Source of the DNA: Flavobacterium sp.
GTDB taxonomy: Bacteria > Bacteroidota > Bacteroidia > Flavobacteriales > Flavobacteriaceae
Assembly (NCBI GenBank): GCA_016721735.1
Contig: JADKHM010000019.1
Coordinates: forward strand, 1-64,000
DNA length: 64,000 nt
Direction: 5' to 3'
Made by a program: the position numbers and the translations under genes
Part shown: positions 33,897 to 42,992 of the stretch, in pieces
How positions within the stretch are numbered: the stretch's first letter is position 1
How the letters are laid out: the number at the start of each line of letters is the position of its first letter
Notes under the pieces: generated by a model
What the model was told of the DNA's origin: nothing
The model's database searches: none
The model's input: the letters and a program-made list of their open reading frames with translations, nothing else

Positions 33897-35416
33897 TAAC
33901 AACAACGAATTATCTTATTGTTGGTTCTGGTATAGCAGGATTGACATTTGCAATAAAAATCGCGACACAATTTCCTGAGAAAACAATAACAATAGTAACC
34001 AAATCTACAGAAGAAGAAAGCAACACAAAATATGCTCAAGGTGGTATTGCGGTTGTTCAAAATTTAGAAGATGATCATTTCAATAAACATATCAAAGACA
34101 CCCTCATTTGTGGTGATGGTTTATGCAATGACGAAGTAGTTGAAATGGTTGTAAAGGAAGGCCCAAAACGCTTGCAAGAATTAATTGATTGGGGAGCTGA
34201 TTTCGACAAAAACAATGCAGGAACTCTAGACTTAGGAAGAGAAGGTGGTCATACCAAAAACCGAGTGGTGCATCATAAAGACCAAACAGGAATTGAAATT
34301 GAAAGAACTATTTTAGAAGAAACTCATCGGAAAAAAAATATTAAACTTCTCGATTTTCATTTTGCATTAGAATTAATAACAAAAAACAATCGTTGCTTTG
34401 GAGCGTATGTTTTAAATGAAAAAACAAATGAAATTTTAACTCTAAAAGCTGATTATACCATTTTAGCAACTGGAGGAATTGGTCAAATTTATGGACATAC
34501 TACCAATCCAATTATTGCTACTGGTGACGGAATTGCCTTGGCACATCGAGCCAAAGCTAAAATCAAGGATATGGAATTCATACAGTTTCATCCAACAGCT
34601 TTATACACTAAGGAATTAAACACCACTTTTTTAATTTCAGAAGCTGTTCGTGGGTTTGGTGCTTATTTGAGAACCAAAAAAGGCAGACGCTTTATGCTTG
34701 ATTATGACAACCGTGCTGAATTGGCTTCAAGAGATATTGTATCTCAAAGTATTGTGAAGGAATTGAAAAAATCAAACGATACTTGTGTTTATTTAGATTG
34801 CACTCATTTAGACATGACTGCATTCAAAAAGCATTTTCCTATGATTTATAGACGGTGCAAAGAAGTTGGAATTGAAATATCTTTCAATTGGATTCCAGTT
34901 ATCCCAGCACAACATTATCTCTGTGGAGGAATTTCTGTAGATATGAATGGACAAACAACTATATCCAATTTATATGCTTGTGGTGAATGTTCTCGAACAG
35001 GATTGCACGGTGCAAACAGACTAGCTTCGAATTCCTTATTAGAAGCTTTGGTGTATTCTGAAAGAATCTTCATGCATTTATCTCAAATATCTTTTAAAAC
35101 CGAAACGAATAATGATGATTTTTCAAGCTGGAGTGAATTAGGGAAACCTATTTTAGAGGAACATTATATAGCCAATATTAGGATGCTTTTACAAACTTTA
35201 ATGCAACAAAACGCAGGGATTATTCGAAACAATATCGATTTAAAATCATCAAAAAAACAATTATTAATTTGGCAAAAACAGCTTTCTAAAATAAGTATAG
35301 ATTATGCAATCAAAAAAGAAATGTATGAATTGAAAAACATGATTGACGTGAGTATATTGATAGTCAACGAATCCATTTCTAGAGAACATAATTGCGGTGG
35401 ATTTGTAAAAAAATAA
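33893..35416 (+). CDS. nadB: L-aspartate oxidase
   Basis: This FAD enzyme oxidises aspartate to iminoaspartate, which NadA uses. In low oxygen, fumarate can be the acceptor. The 507-residue protein has an N-terminal FAD motif, YLIVGSGIAGLTFAIKIA, near 6 to 23. Others are KYAQGGIAV near 47, DLGREGGHTKNRVVHHKDQTG near 115 to 135, ATGGIGQIYGHTTNP near 188, IQFHPTALY near 226, and GLHGANRLASNSLLEAL near 363 to 379. The start overlaps nadA by 4 bases (ATGA), showing translational coupling. It converges with the CopD-like gene with 3 bases between. Confidence 0.96.
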   Translation: MITTTNYLIVGSGIAGLTFAIKIATQFPEKTITIVTKSTEEESNTKYAQGGIAVVQNLEDDHFNKHIKDTLICGDGLCNDEVVEMVVKEGPKRLQELIDWGADFDKNNAGTLDLGREGGHTKNRVVHHKDQTGIEIERTILEETHRKKNIKLLDFHFALELITKNNRCFGAYVLNEKTNEILTLKADYTILATGGIGQIYGHTTNPIIATGDGIALAHRAKAKIKDMEFIQFHPTALYTKELNTTFLISEAVRGFGAYLRTKKGRRFMLDYDNRAELASRDIVSQSIVKELKKSNDTCVYLDCTHLDMTAFKKHFPMIYRRCKEVGIEISFNWIPVIPAQHYLCGGISVDMNGQTTISNLYACGECSRTGLHGANRLASNSLLEALVYSERIFMHLSQISFKTETNNDDFSSWSELGKPILEEHYIANIRMLLQTLMQQNAGIIRNNIDLKSSKKQLLIWQKQLSKISIDYAIKKEMYELKNMIDVSILIVNESISREHNCGGFVKK

Positions 35417-35419
35417 TTG

Positions 35420-35863
35420 CTATAAACCACCAACTCGTACTAAACTCCCAAAAACTAACATCGCGACACCTAGTATTGTGACAGCTATAATTTGTATAGC
35501 AACGGGCACTAATTTTTCAGAAGACAATTTTGGAAAAACAAAAAGTTGTGCATTTATAGCTAAAGCAACTGTAATAAAAAGTAAAAGTAATTTTAAAGAA
35601 ACAACTTTTTCTATGCTATCTTCAAATGAAAACCATTGAGTATACGTTACGTTATAATCATAGGCCATTAAAATACCTGTTAGGAGTAGGATTAATAATG
35701 ATGGCAATCCTACAGGTTCAAATTTATTCTTGAAATTTCTTATTATCGAAGCATCTTTTTCTTTTAATGCTTGTGGCAGAAAACGAATTGACAAAATTAA
35801 ATGACCTCCCACCCAAATGGTTGCGGCTAACAAGTGTACTATTAACAGCAAATGATGCTTCAT
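35420..35863 (-). CDS. CopD-family membrane protein
   Basis: This 147-residue protein has four hydrophobic helices (about 5 to 25, 51 to 67, 85 to 105 and 120 to 142). The N-terminal LLLIVHLLAATIWVGGHLIL, with His before and after a Trp-containing turn, is the CopD-type signature. Residues such as H9 and H21 could hold copper or heme. It is the last gene of the nos operon, its start overlapping the stop of the globin gene by one base (TAATG). Copper supply to NosZ, or a role as a heme-type electron carrier, is possible. The context does not decide which. Confidence 0.8.
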   Translation of the reverse strand: MKHHLLLIVHLLAATIWVGGHLILSIRFLPQALKEKDASIIRNFKNKFEPVGLPSLLILLLTGILMAYDYNVTYTQWFSFEDSIEKVVSLKLLLLFITVALAINAQLFVFPKLSSEKLVPVAIQIIAVTILGVAMLVFGSLVRVGGL

Positions 35864-36234
35864 TATCCTAATGTTTTATACATCATAGCGGTCGCAATAT
35901 TAACCGCTCGTAACTTAATTTCCTCCGCTTTCGCTCCTTGAAATAAATCATCCACAGTTTCGTGAAATACTTTTATCCACTGCGTAAAATGACTTTGAGT
36001 CATGGTACTTTTTTGATGTAATTGTTGGTGTTTCTCCATCGGATTTCCACTAAAATTTCCTGTTGAAAATAAGATATTTTCCCAAAAATCGTACATGATT
36101 GGCAGATGTTTCTCCCAATTAACATGTGCTACATCATTAAAAAAGTAACCTATTTTTTTATCCGTCTTAATTTTAAGATAAAACGCGTCAACTAATTTTA
36201 TGATGTCTTCCCTATTTTTTATATCTGGTTTCAT
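35863..36234 (-). CDS. Group III truncated hemoglobin
   Basis: This 123-residue globin belongs to the short 2/2 type. Visible family features are DIKNREDIIKLVDAFYLKI at the start (helices A and B), KIGYFFNDVAHVNWEKHLPIMYDFWENIL near 27 to 55, and the proximal-histidine region HQQLHQKSTMTQSHFTQWIKVF near 69 to 90. Truncated globins bind NO and oxygen and may detoxify NO. Its place in the nos operon, between a cupin and CopD, fits NO protection during denitrification. Confidence 0.9.
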   Translation of the reverse strand: MKPDIKNREDIIKLVDAFYLKIKTDKKIGYFFNDVAHVNWEKHLPIMYDFWENILFSTGNFSGNPMEKHQQLHQKSTMTQSHFTQWIKVFHETVDDLFQGAKAEEIKLRAVNIATAMMYKTLG

Positions 36235-36238
36235 TTTT

Positions 36239-36532
36239 CTATCCTTTAAATAAAATACACAAACTATCCTCTAATGCTTCTAACGAATGCGGTATATCAG
36301 TAGGTATGTTTCTTTCATTATAAATCAATATTTGCTCTTCCAAATTATGTTCTTTATAGAGTACACTTCCTTTTACAACGAGCAACAAAGCGGGCACTTC
36401 TGTCTTATGTTCTTTGAGAATCATTCCTTTTTTGAAAGCAATAGCTAGTACTTTGGTCGTTACTGTTTTCTGTATGGCTATTGCAACTGGATCTTCAGCC
36501 GTTTCTAGTTTTATAAATAGTTCTTTAAACAT
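36239..36532 (-). CDS. Small cupin-like protein
   Basis: The 97-residue single-domain protein has a cupin-like beta pattern. GMILKEHKTEVPALLLVVKGSVLY near 36 to 59 is the first motif, with only one clear histidine (H42), and IPTDIPHSLEALEDSLCILF closes the barrel. The start overlaps the end of nosY by one base. Cupins of this size in nos clusters could bind metal or act as sensors. No activity can be assigned from the residues seen. Confidence 0.7.
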   Translation of the reverse strand: MFKELFIKLETAEDPVAIAIQKTVTTKVLAIAFKKGMILKEHKTEVPALLLVVKGSVLYKEHNLEEQILIYNERNIPTDIPHSLEALEDSLCILFKG

Positions 36533-37299
36533 TACAAATCTTTGTTTTTAAATTTTAATAATGAAATAAAAAATGGCACAATTGCCCACAAGCAAAGCAA
36601 TCCGAATGAAATAACCAATCCTAAAGAAGTACCGAAAAAGTCTTTAAAAATAGCTCCAGAATAACCCATCATAGCCGATTGATCTAGTTGCAATAGAATT
36701 TGGATTCTAGCTAAATCGATTGGACTAAAAGCGGTTATTCCAACCATCGCTTTTTCTATAGGATATTCTGATAATTGAAACAATAAGAACAATACCATCC
36801 CGTCGAAAAGCAAGGCGAAATAGAGCCAAGACATAATTGCAATACCAATCCCTTTTGATTTATCTCTCGTAATGATAGAACTCAAAAAGGCCAAAGCCAC
36901 AAAAATGATCGAAATCAAACAACCTACAATTAGCATCATAATTCCGATACTATCTGGCGAAAACAATAACAAAGGAATTCCAGCGCCAACGATAAAAGCA
37001 AGAACCATGGCTGAAGTCAGTCCGATAAATAAACTAATCCAAATCTTTGTTCTTTTTAACGGTTGGCTAAGAAGCAGCTCAATAAATTCTGAACTATTAT
37101 ACAAATAAATTGTGGCAAAAAGTATCGAAACTAGAGGAACTGTAAATAAAATAACATTTAAAATCGTAAGCAATCCTTTGGATGAATTATCTTCCAAACC
37201 AAATGAACTCCATGAAAGTAATCCTAAAATTAAAGTATAAACGAGCAACGTTTTGTTCTTTAAAATATCGAAAAATATGATTTTAATAATTCGGTTCAT
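36532..37299 (-). CDS. nosY: NosY-like ABC transporter permease
   Basis: This inner-membrane permease has about 255 residues and six hydrophobic segments. I set the start at 37299 (MNRIIKIIFFDILKNKT), because the longer frame adds nine residues with no better start. It overlaps the end of nosF by 17 bases. The N-terminal cytoplasmic piece and KNKTLLVYTLILGLLSWSSF helix match NosY/ABC-2 permeases. NosDFY supplies a sulfur species or handles copper for the CuZ site of NosZ. Confidence 0.88.
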   Translation of the reverse strand: MNRIIKIIFFDILKNKTLLVYTLILGLLSWSSFGLEDNSSKGLLTILNVILFTVPLVSILFATIYLYNSSEFIELLLSQPLKRTKIWISLFIGLTSAMVLAFIVGAGIPLLLFSPDSIGIMMLIVGCLISIIFVALAFLSSIITRDKSKGIGIAIMSWLYFALLFDGMVLFLLFQLSEYPIEKAMVGITAFSPIDLARIQILLQLDQSAMMGYSGAIFKDFFGTSLGLVISFGLLCLWAIVPFFISLLKFKNKDL

Positions 37300-38005
37300 G
37301 GCTTTTACTTTTAAGGATTTTGGCAATGGCTTTCGATATTTTTTGTTCGTTGGTAGTTTGCATTAACGCATCGATTGTTTGATGAAAATGCACTTTCCCC
37401 TCTTGCATAAATATAATTTGAGTAATCATATCATCCAATTCACTCAAAAGATGAGAGGTAATCAAAATAAGTTTCCCTTTCTCTTTCTCTTTGATGATTT
37501 TTTCTTTCAATATTTCTGAAGCTAAAGGATCTAAACCAGCGGTTGGTTCGTCTAAAATCAACACTTTCGGATTGAACAAAAAAGCTAAAATGGCACTTAC
37601 TTTTTGAGTTGTTCCGCCCGACAGTGTGCGCATGGGTTTATCGAGTATTTTTTCGATTTCAAAAGCATTGAATAAATCCATATCTAATTCTTCCTTAGCG
37701 TTACGAATTGTCTTTATCATTTCGATGATTTGCCCAATGGTCAAAGAATCTGGGTATCGCCCTATTTGTGGCATATAGCCGATTTCATCTCGGTATTTAA
37801 ATTCTCCAATTATTGATTTTTGATTGTATAAAATAGTTCCTTTCGTTGGGATAACCATTCCTAAAATACTTTTTATCAAGGTCGTTTTCCCACAACCATT
37901 CGGGCCAATTAAAGCAATACATTCGCCTTTGCAAAAAGTCAAATTAATGTCTTGGAAAACTTCTTGCTTCCCAAATTTTTTGCTAATATTGTGTATTTCG
38001 ATCAT
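37283..38005 (-). CDS. nosF: NosF-like ABC transporter ATP-binding protein
   Basis: The 240-residue ATPase has Walker A GPNGCGKTTLIKS (about 34 to 46), a Q-loop GYMPQIGRYPDSLT near 84, the ABC signature LSGGTTQKVSA near 129, and Walker B VLILDEPTAGLDPLA near 149 to 163. An H-loop is seen as ITSHLLSEL near 185. It pairs with the NosY permease and NosD to mature N2O reductase. It overlaps the end of the nosD second part by 4 bases (ATGA). Confidence 0.93.
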   Translation of the reverse strand: MIEIHNISKKFGKQEVFQDINLTFCKGECIALIGPNGCGKTTLIKSILGMVIPTKGTILYNQKSIIGEFKYRDEIGYMPQIGRYPDSLTIGQIIEMIKTIRNAKEELDMDLFNAFEIEKILDKPMRTLSGGTTQKVSAILAFLFNPKVLILDEPTAGLDPLASEILKEKIIKEKEKGKLILITSHLLSELDDMITQIIFMQEGKVHFHQTIDALMQTTNEQKISKAIAKILKSKSHEPNY

Positions 38006-39236
38006 AATCGTAACGAATGCATTAATGGCGTTTTATCTACAAAATTATCCGGAGTAATACTCGGCAAAACCTTTTCTGACTTATCTAGAAGTGTGATCAT
38101 AAAACTTCTAAAAAGCAACATGGCTGATGGATTATTTTCAGTCAACACCGCGAACAAATTCAATGGATGAAAAGGCACATCACCCACACCATTTTTATCT
38201 AAATCGTAGCCTTCATATTTGTCCCAATAATTGCTATTGAAGGTATTGAGCACTAAACTTCCGTTCGTGCTGATATCAAATGTATTCCCTACAAAATTGT
38301 TGTTTTTAATCTCATTTTCCATGCAACTCGCTTGAATTTTCATGCCCCATCCATTGTACTCCAACGTATTTTTTTCGACTAATATTCTGCTAGTTCCTTC
38401 CATGTAAATTCCCGATGTATTTTTGAAAAATGGTTTCCGATGATATAACTATCCGAAATTTCTTTGAGTAATAAACCATAAGCGGCATCGCCCCAATTTT
38501 CCTCAAAATAATTATGAAACATTTTGACTTTTTTGGTAAACATGACGGCAACACCAGCACCATTTTTCTTAAATACATTAGATATATAGGCATCATCATT
38601 AGAGAACATAAAATGCAAACCATAGCGAATATTTTGGGTTGAAATGTTTCTCCAAATAATAGAATTGGTAACAAACTCGAAATAAATTCCATCTCTATGA
38701 CCTTTGATTCTATTGCCAATTATTTGCAGTGAATCGCTTTTCCAACAATGAATTCCATTACCGATTAATTGTTCTTCTTTTCCATAAGCGCTTATAGTGT
38801 TTCCTTTAACGACGCACTTAGTGCAATTTTGAAGATATATTCCAAAAAAATTATTGTCTAAAATATTATTTATAACCCTGACAAAAGTTCGATTGTATAC
38901 TTTAATTCCACATGGATCATCTAAAGCAGCAAAGCCAGAATTAATCATTTTAAATCCTGTAACATAAACGCTATCTGCCTTTACAGATAGTACTTCATTT
39001 TTATCTTGTCCGTCAAGTACTGGAAAATTTTTTCCAAGAAAAACTATTCTCTTGTCAATGATGATATTTCCTTCTCTATAAATTCCTTTATGTACTATGA
39101 TAGTATCACCATTTCTTGCTATCGCAATTGCATGTTTAATCTTTTTTATTGGGAAGGCCGCCCCAACTTGGATAGTATTTGCACAAATTAATTGAAACAA
39201 AAAAAAGAAAAACAAGATGTAACTAGCGTTTTTCAT
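38002..39236 (-). pseudogene. nosD: NosD, periplasmic copper-site maturation protein, frameshifted
   Basis: NosD is a parallel beta-helix protein that helps assemble the CuZ centre of N2O reductase. Two frames together make one gene. The first (39236 to 38379, 285 residues) has a signal peptide and beta-helix repeats such as NNILDNNFFGIYLQNC and NGIHCWKSDSLQIIGNRI. It runs out of frame after GNHFSK. The second (38403 to 38002) continues with EGTSRILVEKNTLEYNGWG and the C-terminal NYWDKYEGYDLDKNGVGDVP. Restoring one A to the A5 run (T5 at 38420 to 38424 on the plus strand) joins them as HFSKNTSGIYMEGTSR, giving about 410 residues, the usual NosD size. The lesion could be a true mutation or a homopolymer read error. 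Confidence 0.85.
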
Positions 39237-39664
39237 TTAAAAATATCATATACTTCTTCCCAAGTAATTTCTCGAGCTGACAATTTAGTTTGGTATTCCA
39301 ATAATTCCTTTTCATTAATGAAAACAGCTGTTTTTCCTCCCATTGGGGAATTAATAGTGTCACCATTAAGATAAAAACCTTTTTCAGCAAGAATCAATTG
39401 GTTTTCTCCCAAATAATTTGAAACATAATACCTCTTAAATACCACTTTTGTATTCGATTTGGCATATTGTATCATACAAAATAGGTCATCAAATTTGTAA
39501 CATCTTCCTTTTGATGTGATTAATTCACAGGCAAATTTTCCATTAGAAATGGTCATTTTACAAAAATCACAACTATCCGAATTTAATTTAATAGGCTCTG
39601 GTTTATCTGAACCACAAGAAACTAATGCAACAAGGAAAATGAAGCTAATCACTACTTTTTTCAT
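39233..39664 (-). CDS. nosL: NosL, copper chaperone for N2O reductase
   Basis: This 143-residue lipoprotein has its lipidated Cys at residue 17 (ALVSC). It carries the NosL motif SDSCDFCKMTISNGKFACEL near 29 to 48, with a Cu(I)-binding C-x-x-C-x-M arrangement, followed by KFDDLFCMIQY. It ends near EITWEEVYDIF. NosL delivers Cu(I) to NosZ. The start overlaps the end of the membrane protein gene by 20 bases, and its end overlaps nosD by 4. Confidence 0.93.
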   Translation of the reverse strand: MKKVVISFIFLVALVSCGSDKPEPIKLNSDSCDFCKMTISNGKFACELITSKGRCYKFDDLFCMIQYAKSNTKVVFKRYYVSNYLGENQLILAEKGFYLNGDTINSPMGGKTAVFINEKELLEYQTKLSAREITWEEVYDIFK

Positions 39665-40247
39665 AGTTTTTTCTTAAAAAATTATATTCTTTGAAGACAA
39701 TAAAAAAGAGGAATAGTCCGGCAGCTGTTAACATCCAACCACCAACATCTGGAATCGAGTAAGCACCAAAATTAAGTAATTGTTTATAACCTATAAGCGG
39801 TGGTTGATAGGCCATTCCTGGTACTTTGATTGCTGCATTTGGATCCAAATTATGACCATACTCATAATTCCAACGGTAAAAATCAATCGCTGCCAATACC
39901 ACAAAAACAATATAGCTTGTAAAAAATGCTAAAACAGCTTTTCTTTTGGCAATAAAAATAAGTACTAATGAAATTAAAGCAAAACCACCAAAAACATAGG
40001 GCAAGATAGTAAACTCAAAAAAGTTTTCGGTGTGTAATGTAGCCATACCGATATAGTGATTTAGTCCATTGATGATCTCAACATCTCCGCCAATTTTGTT
40101 GGCAAAAAGTTGTAACACTAATCCTTCAGGATACTGAGGTGCCTCTAACTCTATTCTCCACATGGGGAAAAATAAAGAACCAACAAACAGAGAAGCAACT
40201 ATCAAAAGTAAAACTCTTGACAGCATAGATATTTTTAAATTTTTCAT
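39645..40247 (-). CDS. Membrane protein of the nos cluster
   Basis: This 200-residue protein has about four transmembrane helices (about 9 to 27, 81 to 98, 105 to 122 and 165 to 185) and a sizeable periplasmic segment between helices 1 and 2 (FPMWRIELEAPQYPEGLVL). Proteins of this kind, unnamed or called hypothetical, are regularly placed after nosZ in clade II nos clusters of Bacteroidota. No cofactor motif is certain, though several His and Trp residues face the periplasm (H65, H72, W127). A supporting role in N2O reduction is inferred from position only. Confidence 0.75.
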   Translation of the reverse strand: MKNLKISMLSRVLLLIVASLFVGSLFFPMWRIELEAPQYPEGLVLQLFANKIGGDVEIINGLNHYIGMATLHTENFFEFTILPYVFGGFALISLVLIFIAKRKAVLAFFTSYIVFVVLAAIDFYRWNYEYGHNLDPNAAIKVPGMAYQPPLIGYKQLLNFGAYSIPDVGGWMLTAAGLFLFFIVFKEYNFLRKNYEKSSD

Positions 40248-40258
40248 TTGATTTGAGA

Positions 40259-40292
40259 AAAAAAGGGAACAAATAAAATCTGCTCCCTTTTT
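40259..40292 (-). terminator. Hairpin after nosZ
   Basis: AAAAAGGGAACA pairs partly with TGCTCCCTTTTT across AATAAAATC. On the minus strand it is followed by T-rich sequence, so it may terminate or attenuate transcription between nosZ and the accessory nos genes. Confidence 0.6.
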
Positions 40293-40302
40293 GATTAAAA
40301 TT

Positions 40303-42282
40303 TTATTTGGTTGCGGCGGGTAAATTCGTTCCTAAACTCCAAGTTAGTGGGACGGAACTTCCTGCTGGAGAAACTCTAACATAACCTTGCATTTCTTGAT
40401 GCAACGCGCTACAAAAATCGGTACAATACATAGGAAACATTCCCACTCTATCTGGAACCCATTTTAAAGTAGCCGTTTCCCCTGGCATAATTAAAAGTTC
40501 CGCATTACTTGCTCCTTTTACAGCAAATCCATGAGGTACATCCCAATCTTGCTCTAAGTTAGTTACGTGGAAATAAACCACATCTCCCATTTTTACACCT
40601 TCAATATTATCCGGAGCAAAGTGAGAACGAATAGAGGTCATATATACATGTACTTGATTTCCTTGACGTGTTACCTTTGCTTCTTTTTCTCCTTTTGTTA
40701 CGTAAGGATGTTTGTTTTCTTCTAATTTATGGAATTTCAATTGCCCGTTGTTTCTAATCAAATCAGCTGGCGCAGCTTGAGCATAGTGAGGTTCACCAAT
40801 AGTTGGGAAATCTAAAATCAATTGCATTTTATCGCCGCTAATATCAAATATCTGGGCTGATTGTGCCAACTCCGGACCAGTTGGCAAATAACGATCTTTG
40901 GTAATTTTGTTATAGGCTACCAAGTATTTTCCGAAAGGCTTTTTGCTATCCCCACCTGGAATACATAAGTGACCTACAGAATAATAAGTTGGAACTCTGT
41001 CTAAGACTTTAAGTGATTTGATATCCCATTTTACAACTTCAGAAGAAACGAAAAACGTGGTGTATGCATTTCCTTTTCCGTCAAACTCTGTATGCAATGG
41101 GCCTAAACCTGGTTTTTGAACTTCACCATGAAGAGCCGCCTCGTATTTTATAACAGGAATTCCATCATATTCCCCTTCAAATTGTTTGTTTTTGATAGCA
41201 TTTTGCATTTTATCAAAACTAAAAACAGGAATCAGGGCTGCCAATTTTCCTGACCCTACAATGTATTCACCTGTTGGATCAACATCGCAACCATGAGGCG
41301 ATTTTGGGCAAGGAATCATATAGCAAATATCTTTTAATTCTTTTGAGTCAAGAATTAGTACTTGCGTTTTCATTTCTGAAGTAGCAGAATGTGTACTTTC
41401 GTTATATACATTGTGCGCATATTTAGTTGGAGTAAGTTTTCCTTTTCCAGCTTTAATATACTCTTCTGCTTTTTTCCAATTTACTGCCATAATAAAATCT
41501 TTATCTTTTTGAGAAGCATTCACTTCCAATAATGTATTGGCTTGTTCTGTATTATAACAAGAGAAAAACATCCATCCATGTGATTTTCCTTTTCATGCAT
41601 GCGAAAGGTCAAAATTTACACCTGGACATTGAATTTGAAAAGCTATATCCATTTGTCCTTCTTTGCCTACTTTTACAAAACTCAAATGTCCTTTAAAATT
41701 TTGTTTGTAGGTATTAATTGGCACATCACCATTTGAATTATCTGCTGGAACACTAAAACGAGTACCTGCAACAACATACTCTGTGTTTTCAGTGATAAAT
41801 GGAGAAGAGTGATTCCCAGCACTGTTAGGTAATTCAATAATCTCTTGTGTGGTAAATGTTTTTAAATTGATACGAGCAATACGAGGTGTATTATTAGCAT
41901 TTCCAAAAACCCAACGACCATCAACTTCACCATTAGTTTGCGACATTTCAGTGTGATGTAAATCATCCCAAGGCACAAATCCGTGTGATGTGTTCAACAT
42001 CGGTTTAGTTTCTTCATTATAGCCATATCCTTTTTCCGGGTCGACAGAAAAAACAGGAATTACACGGAATAATCTTCCGCTTGGGAGTCCATAAACACTC
42101 ATTTGTCCGCTAAATCCTCCTGAAACAAAATTGTAAAATTCATCATATTTTCCTGGTGCTACATAAGCTTTTTGAGCAGCATCGCCACTCACAGCATCGC
42201 CTGAATTTTTTGGTTTACATGAAGTGAATAAAGCACTTCCTAAAACGACCGTAAAAAATAGTTTTACAAATTTATTTTTCAT
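40303..42282 (-). pseudogene. nosZ: Clade II-type N2O reductase NosZ, interrupted by an in-frame TGA
   Basis: NosZ reduces N2O to N2 in the periplasm. The locus reads in one frame for about 658 residues, but codon 230 is TGA (41593 to 41595). It splits the gene into an N-terminal part ending GVNFDLSHA and a C-terminal part resuming as KGKSHGWMFFSCYN. A Gly codon (GGA) is expected there. The N-terminus is a lipoprotein-type Sec signal (FTSC at about 22) rather than Tat, as in clade II enzymes. CuZ ligands are seen in WDDLHHTEM and PHGCDVD. The C-terminal cupredoxin CuA site is CTDFCSALHQEMQGYV. As read, translation would yield a non-functional fragment unless the stop is read through. Confidence 0.9.
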
Positions 42283-42338
42283 AATATTATAATTAAGATG
42301 TTCCTATTGATTTCACACAATAAGAAAGTTGTTGGTTT

Positions 42339-42827
42339 CTATTTTACTCCGTCAATTTTTCGCATGTACTCTAAAATACTTCGAGCTTCTTCATCTTTTA
42401 AGCCTTGGTTTGGCATACGAACAAGACAGATTTCTAATTGTGCTTGCACTTCTGGATCTTTGTCAATCATTGGGTCTGGATTAGTTGCAAAATTCATAAT
42501 CCATTGTGGAGTTCTTCTTTCTGTTACACCTTTCCATCCTGGTCCTACTAATTTTTCTTCAGTTGTTTTATGGCAAGATGTACATTTAACTTCGGCTACT
42601 TTTTGACCTTCTGTTGCCATGGATTGATTTAGTGTTGTCTCTAATTCGACTGTGTCAAATTTTCCCTCACCTCTTTTAGGATCGTATGTAGAAGGGTCGC
42701 TTGAACCAGATGATTCCGTTGTGGCCTCTTCAGTAACAGGTTTAGAGAAATTGTTTTCTGAATTTTCTTTTTTACCACAAGAGAAAAACAAAGTCAAAGC
42801 GGTAATTAATAATAGTAATTTGTTCAT
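42339..42827 (-). CDS. Monoheme cytochrome c lipoprotein of the nos operon
   Basis: This 162-residue lipoprotein has its lipidated Cys at residue 17 (FFSC), a low-complexity Ser/Glu linker to about 60, and one c-type heme motif CTSCH near 82 to 86. A distal Met is likely in LVRMPNQGL near 138. It resembles NosC-like electron donors that sit in front of nosZ in Bacteroidota. It is the first gene of the nos operon, 57 bases before the nosZ start, and has a Crp/Fnr-like palindrome 58 to 71 bases upstream. Confidence 0.88.
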   Translation of the reverse strand: MNKLLLLITALTLFFSCGKKENSENNFSKPVTEEATTESSGSSDPSTYDPKRGEGKFDTVELETTLNQSMATEGQKVAEVKCTSCHKTTEEKLVGPGWKGVTERRTPQWIMNFATNPDPMIDKDPEVQAQLEICLVRMPNQGLKDEEARSILEYMRKIDGVK

Positions 42828-42884
42828 AATTATATAAGTTTAGAATAATACCATAAAGGTCAGTATAGAACCCTCTTGTGTTTT

Positions 42885-42898
42885 ATGACTCAAATCAT
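42885..42898. promoter_or_regulatory. Candidate Crp/Fnr operator upstream of the nos operon
   Basis: ATGACTCAAATCAT, flanked by T and A, shows the ATGA-N6-TCAT form, centred about 64 bases from the start of the first nos gene and 101 bases from the Spy-like gene on the other strand. Confidence 0.6.
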
Positions 42899-42945
42899 AC
42901 TTATAAATTTATTTTAAGATAATGTTACTATGTGTTTAAACTATT

Positions 42946-42953
42946 TATATTTG
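42946..42953 (+). promoter_or_regulatory. Promoter -7 box for the first Spy-like gene
   Basis: TATATTTG matches TAnnTTTG 39 bases before the ATG at 42993. The expected -33 element is weak. Confidence 0.45.
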
Positions 42954-42992
42954 ATTTGGTCAAAAGCTCGAATAATTTAAAAACAAATCAAA

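Noticed and set aside
41593..41595. Selenocysteine or recoded TGA in nosZ
   Set aside because: The position is normally a Gly, not a Cys, and TGA ends other genes here (for example nrdD and the HELIH gene), so it is a stop codon.
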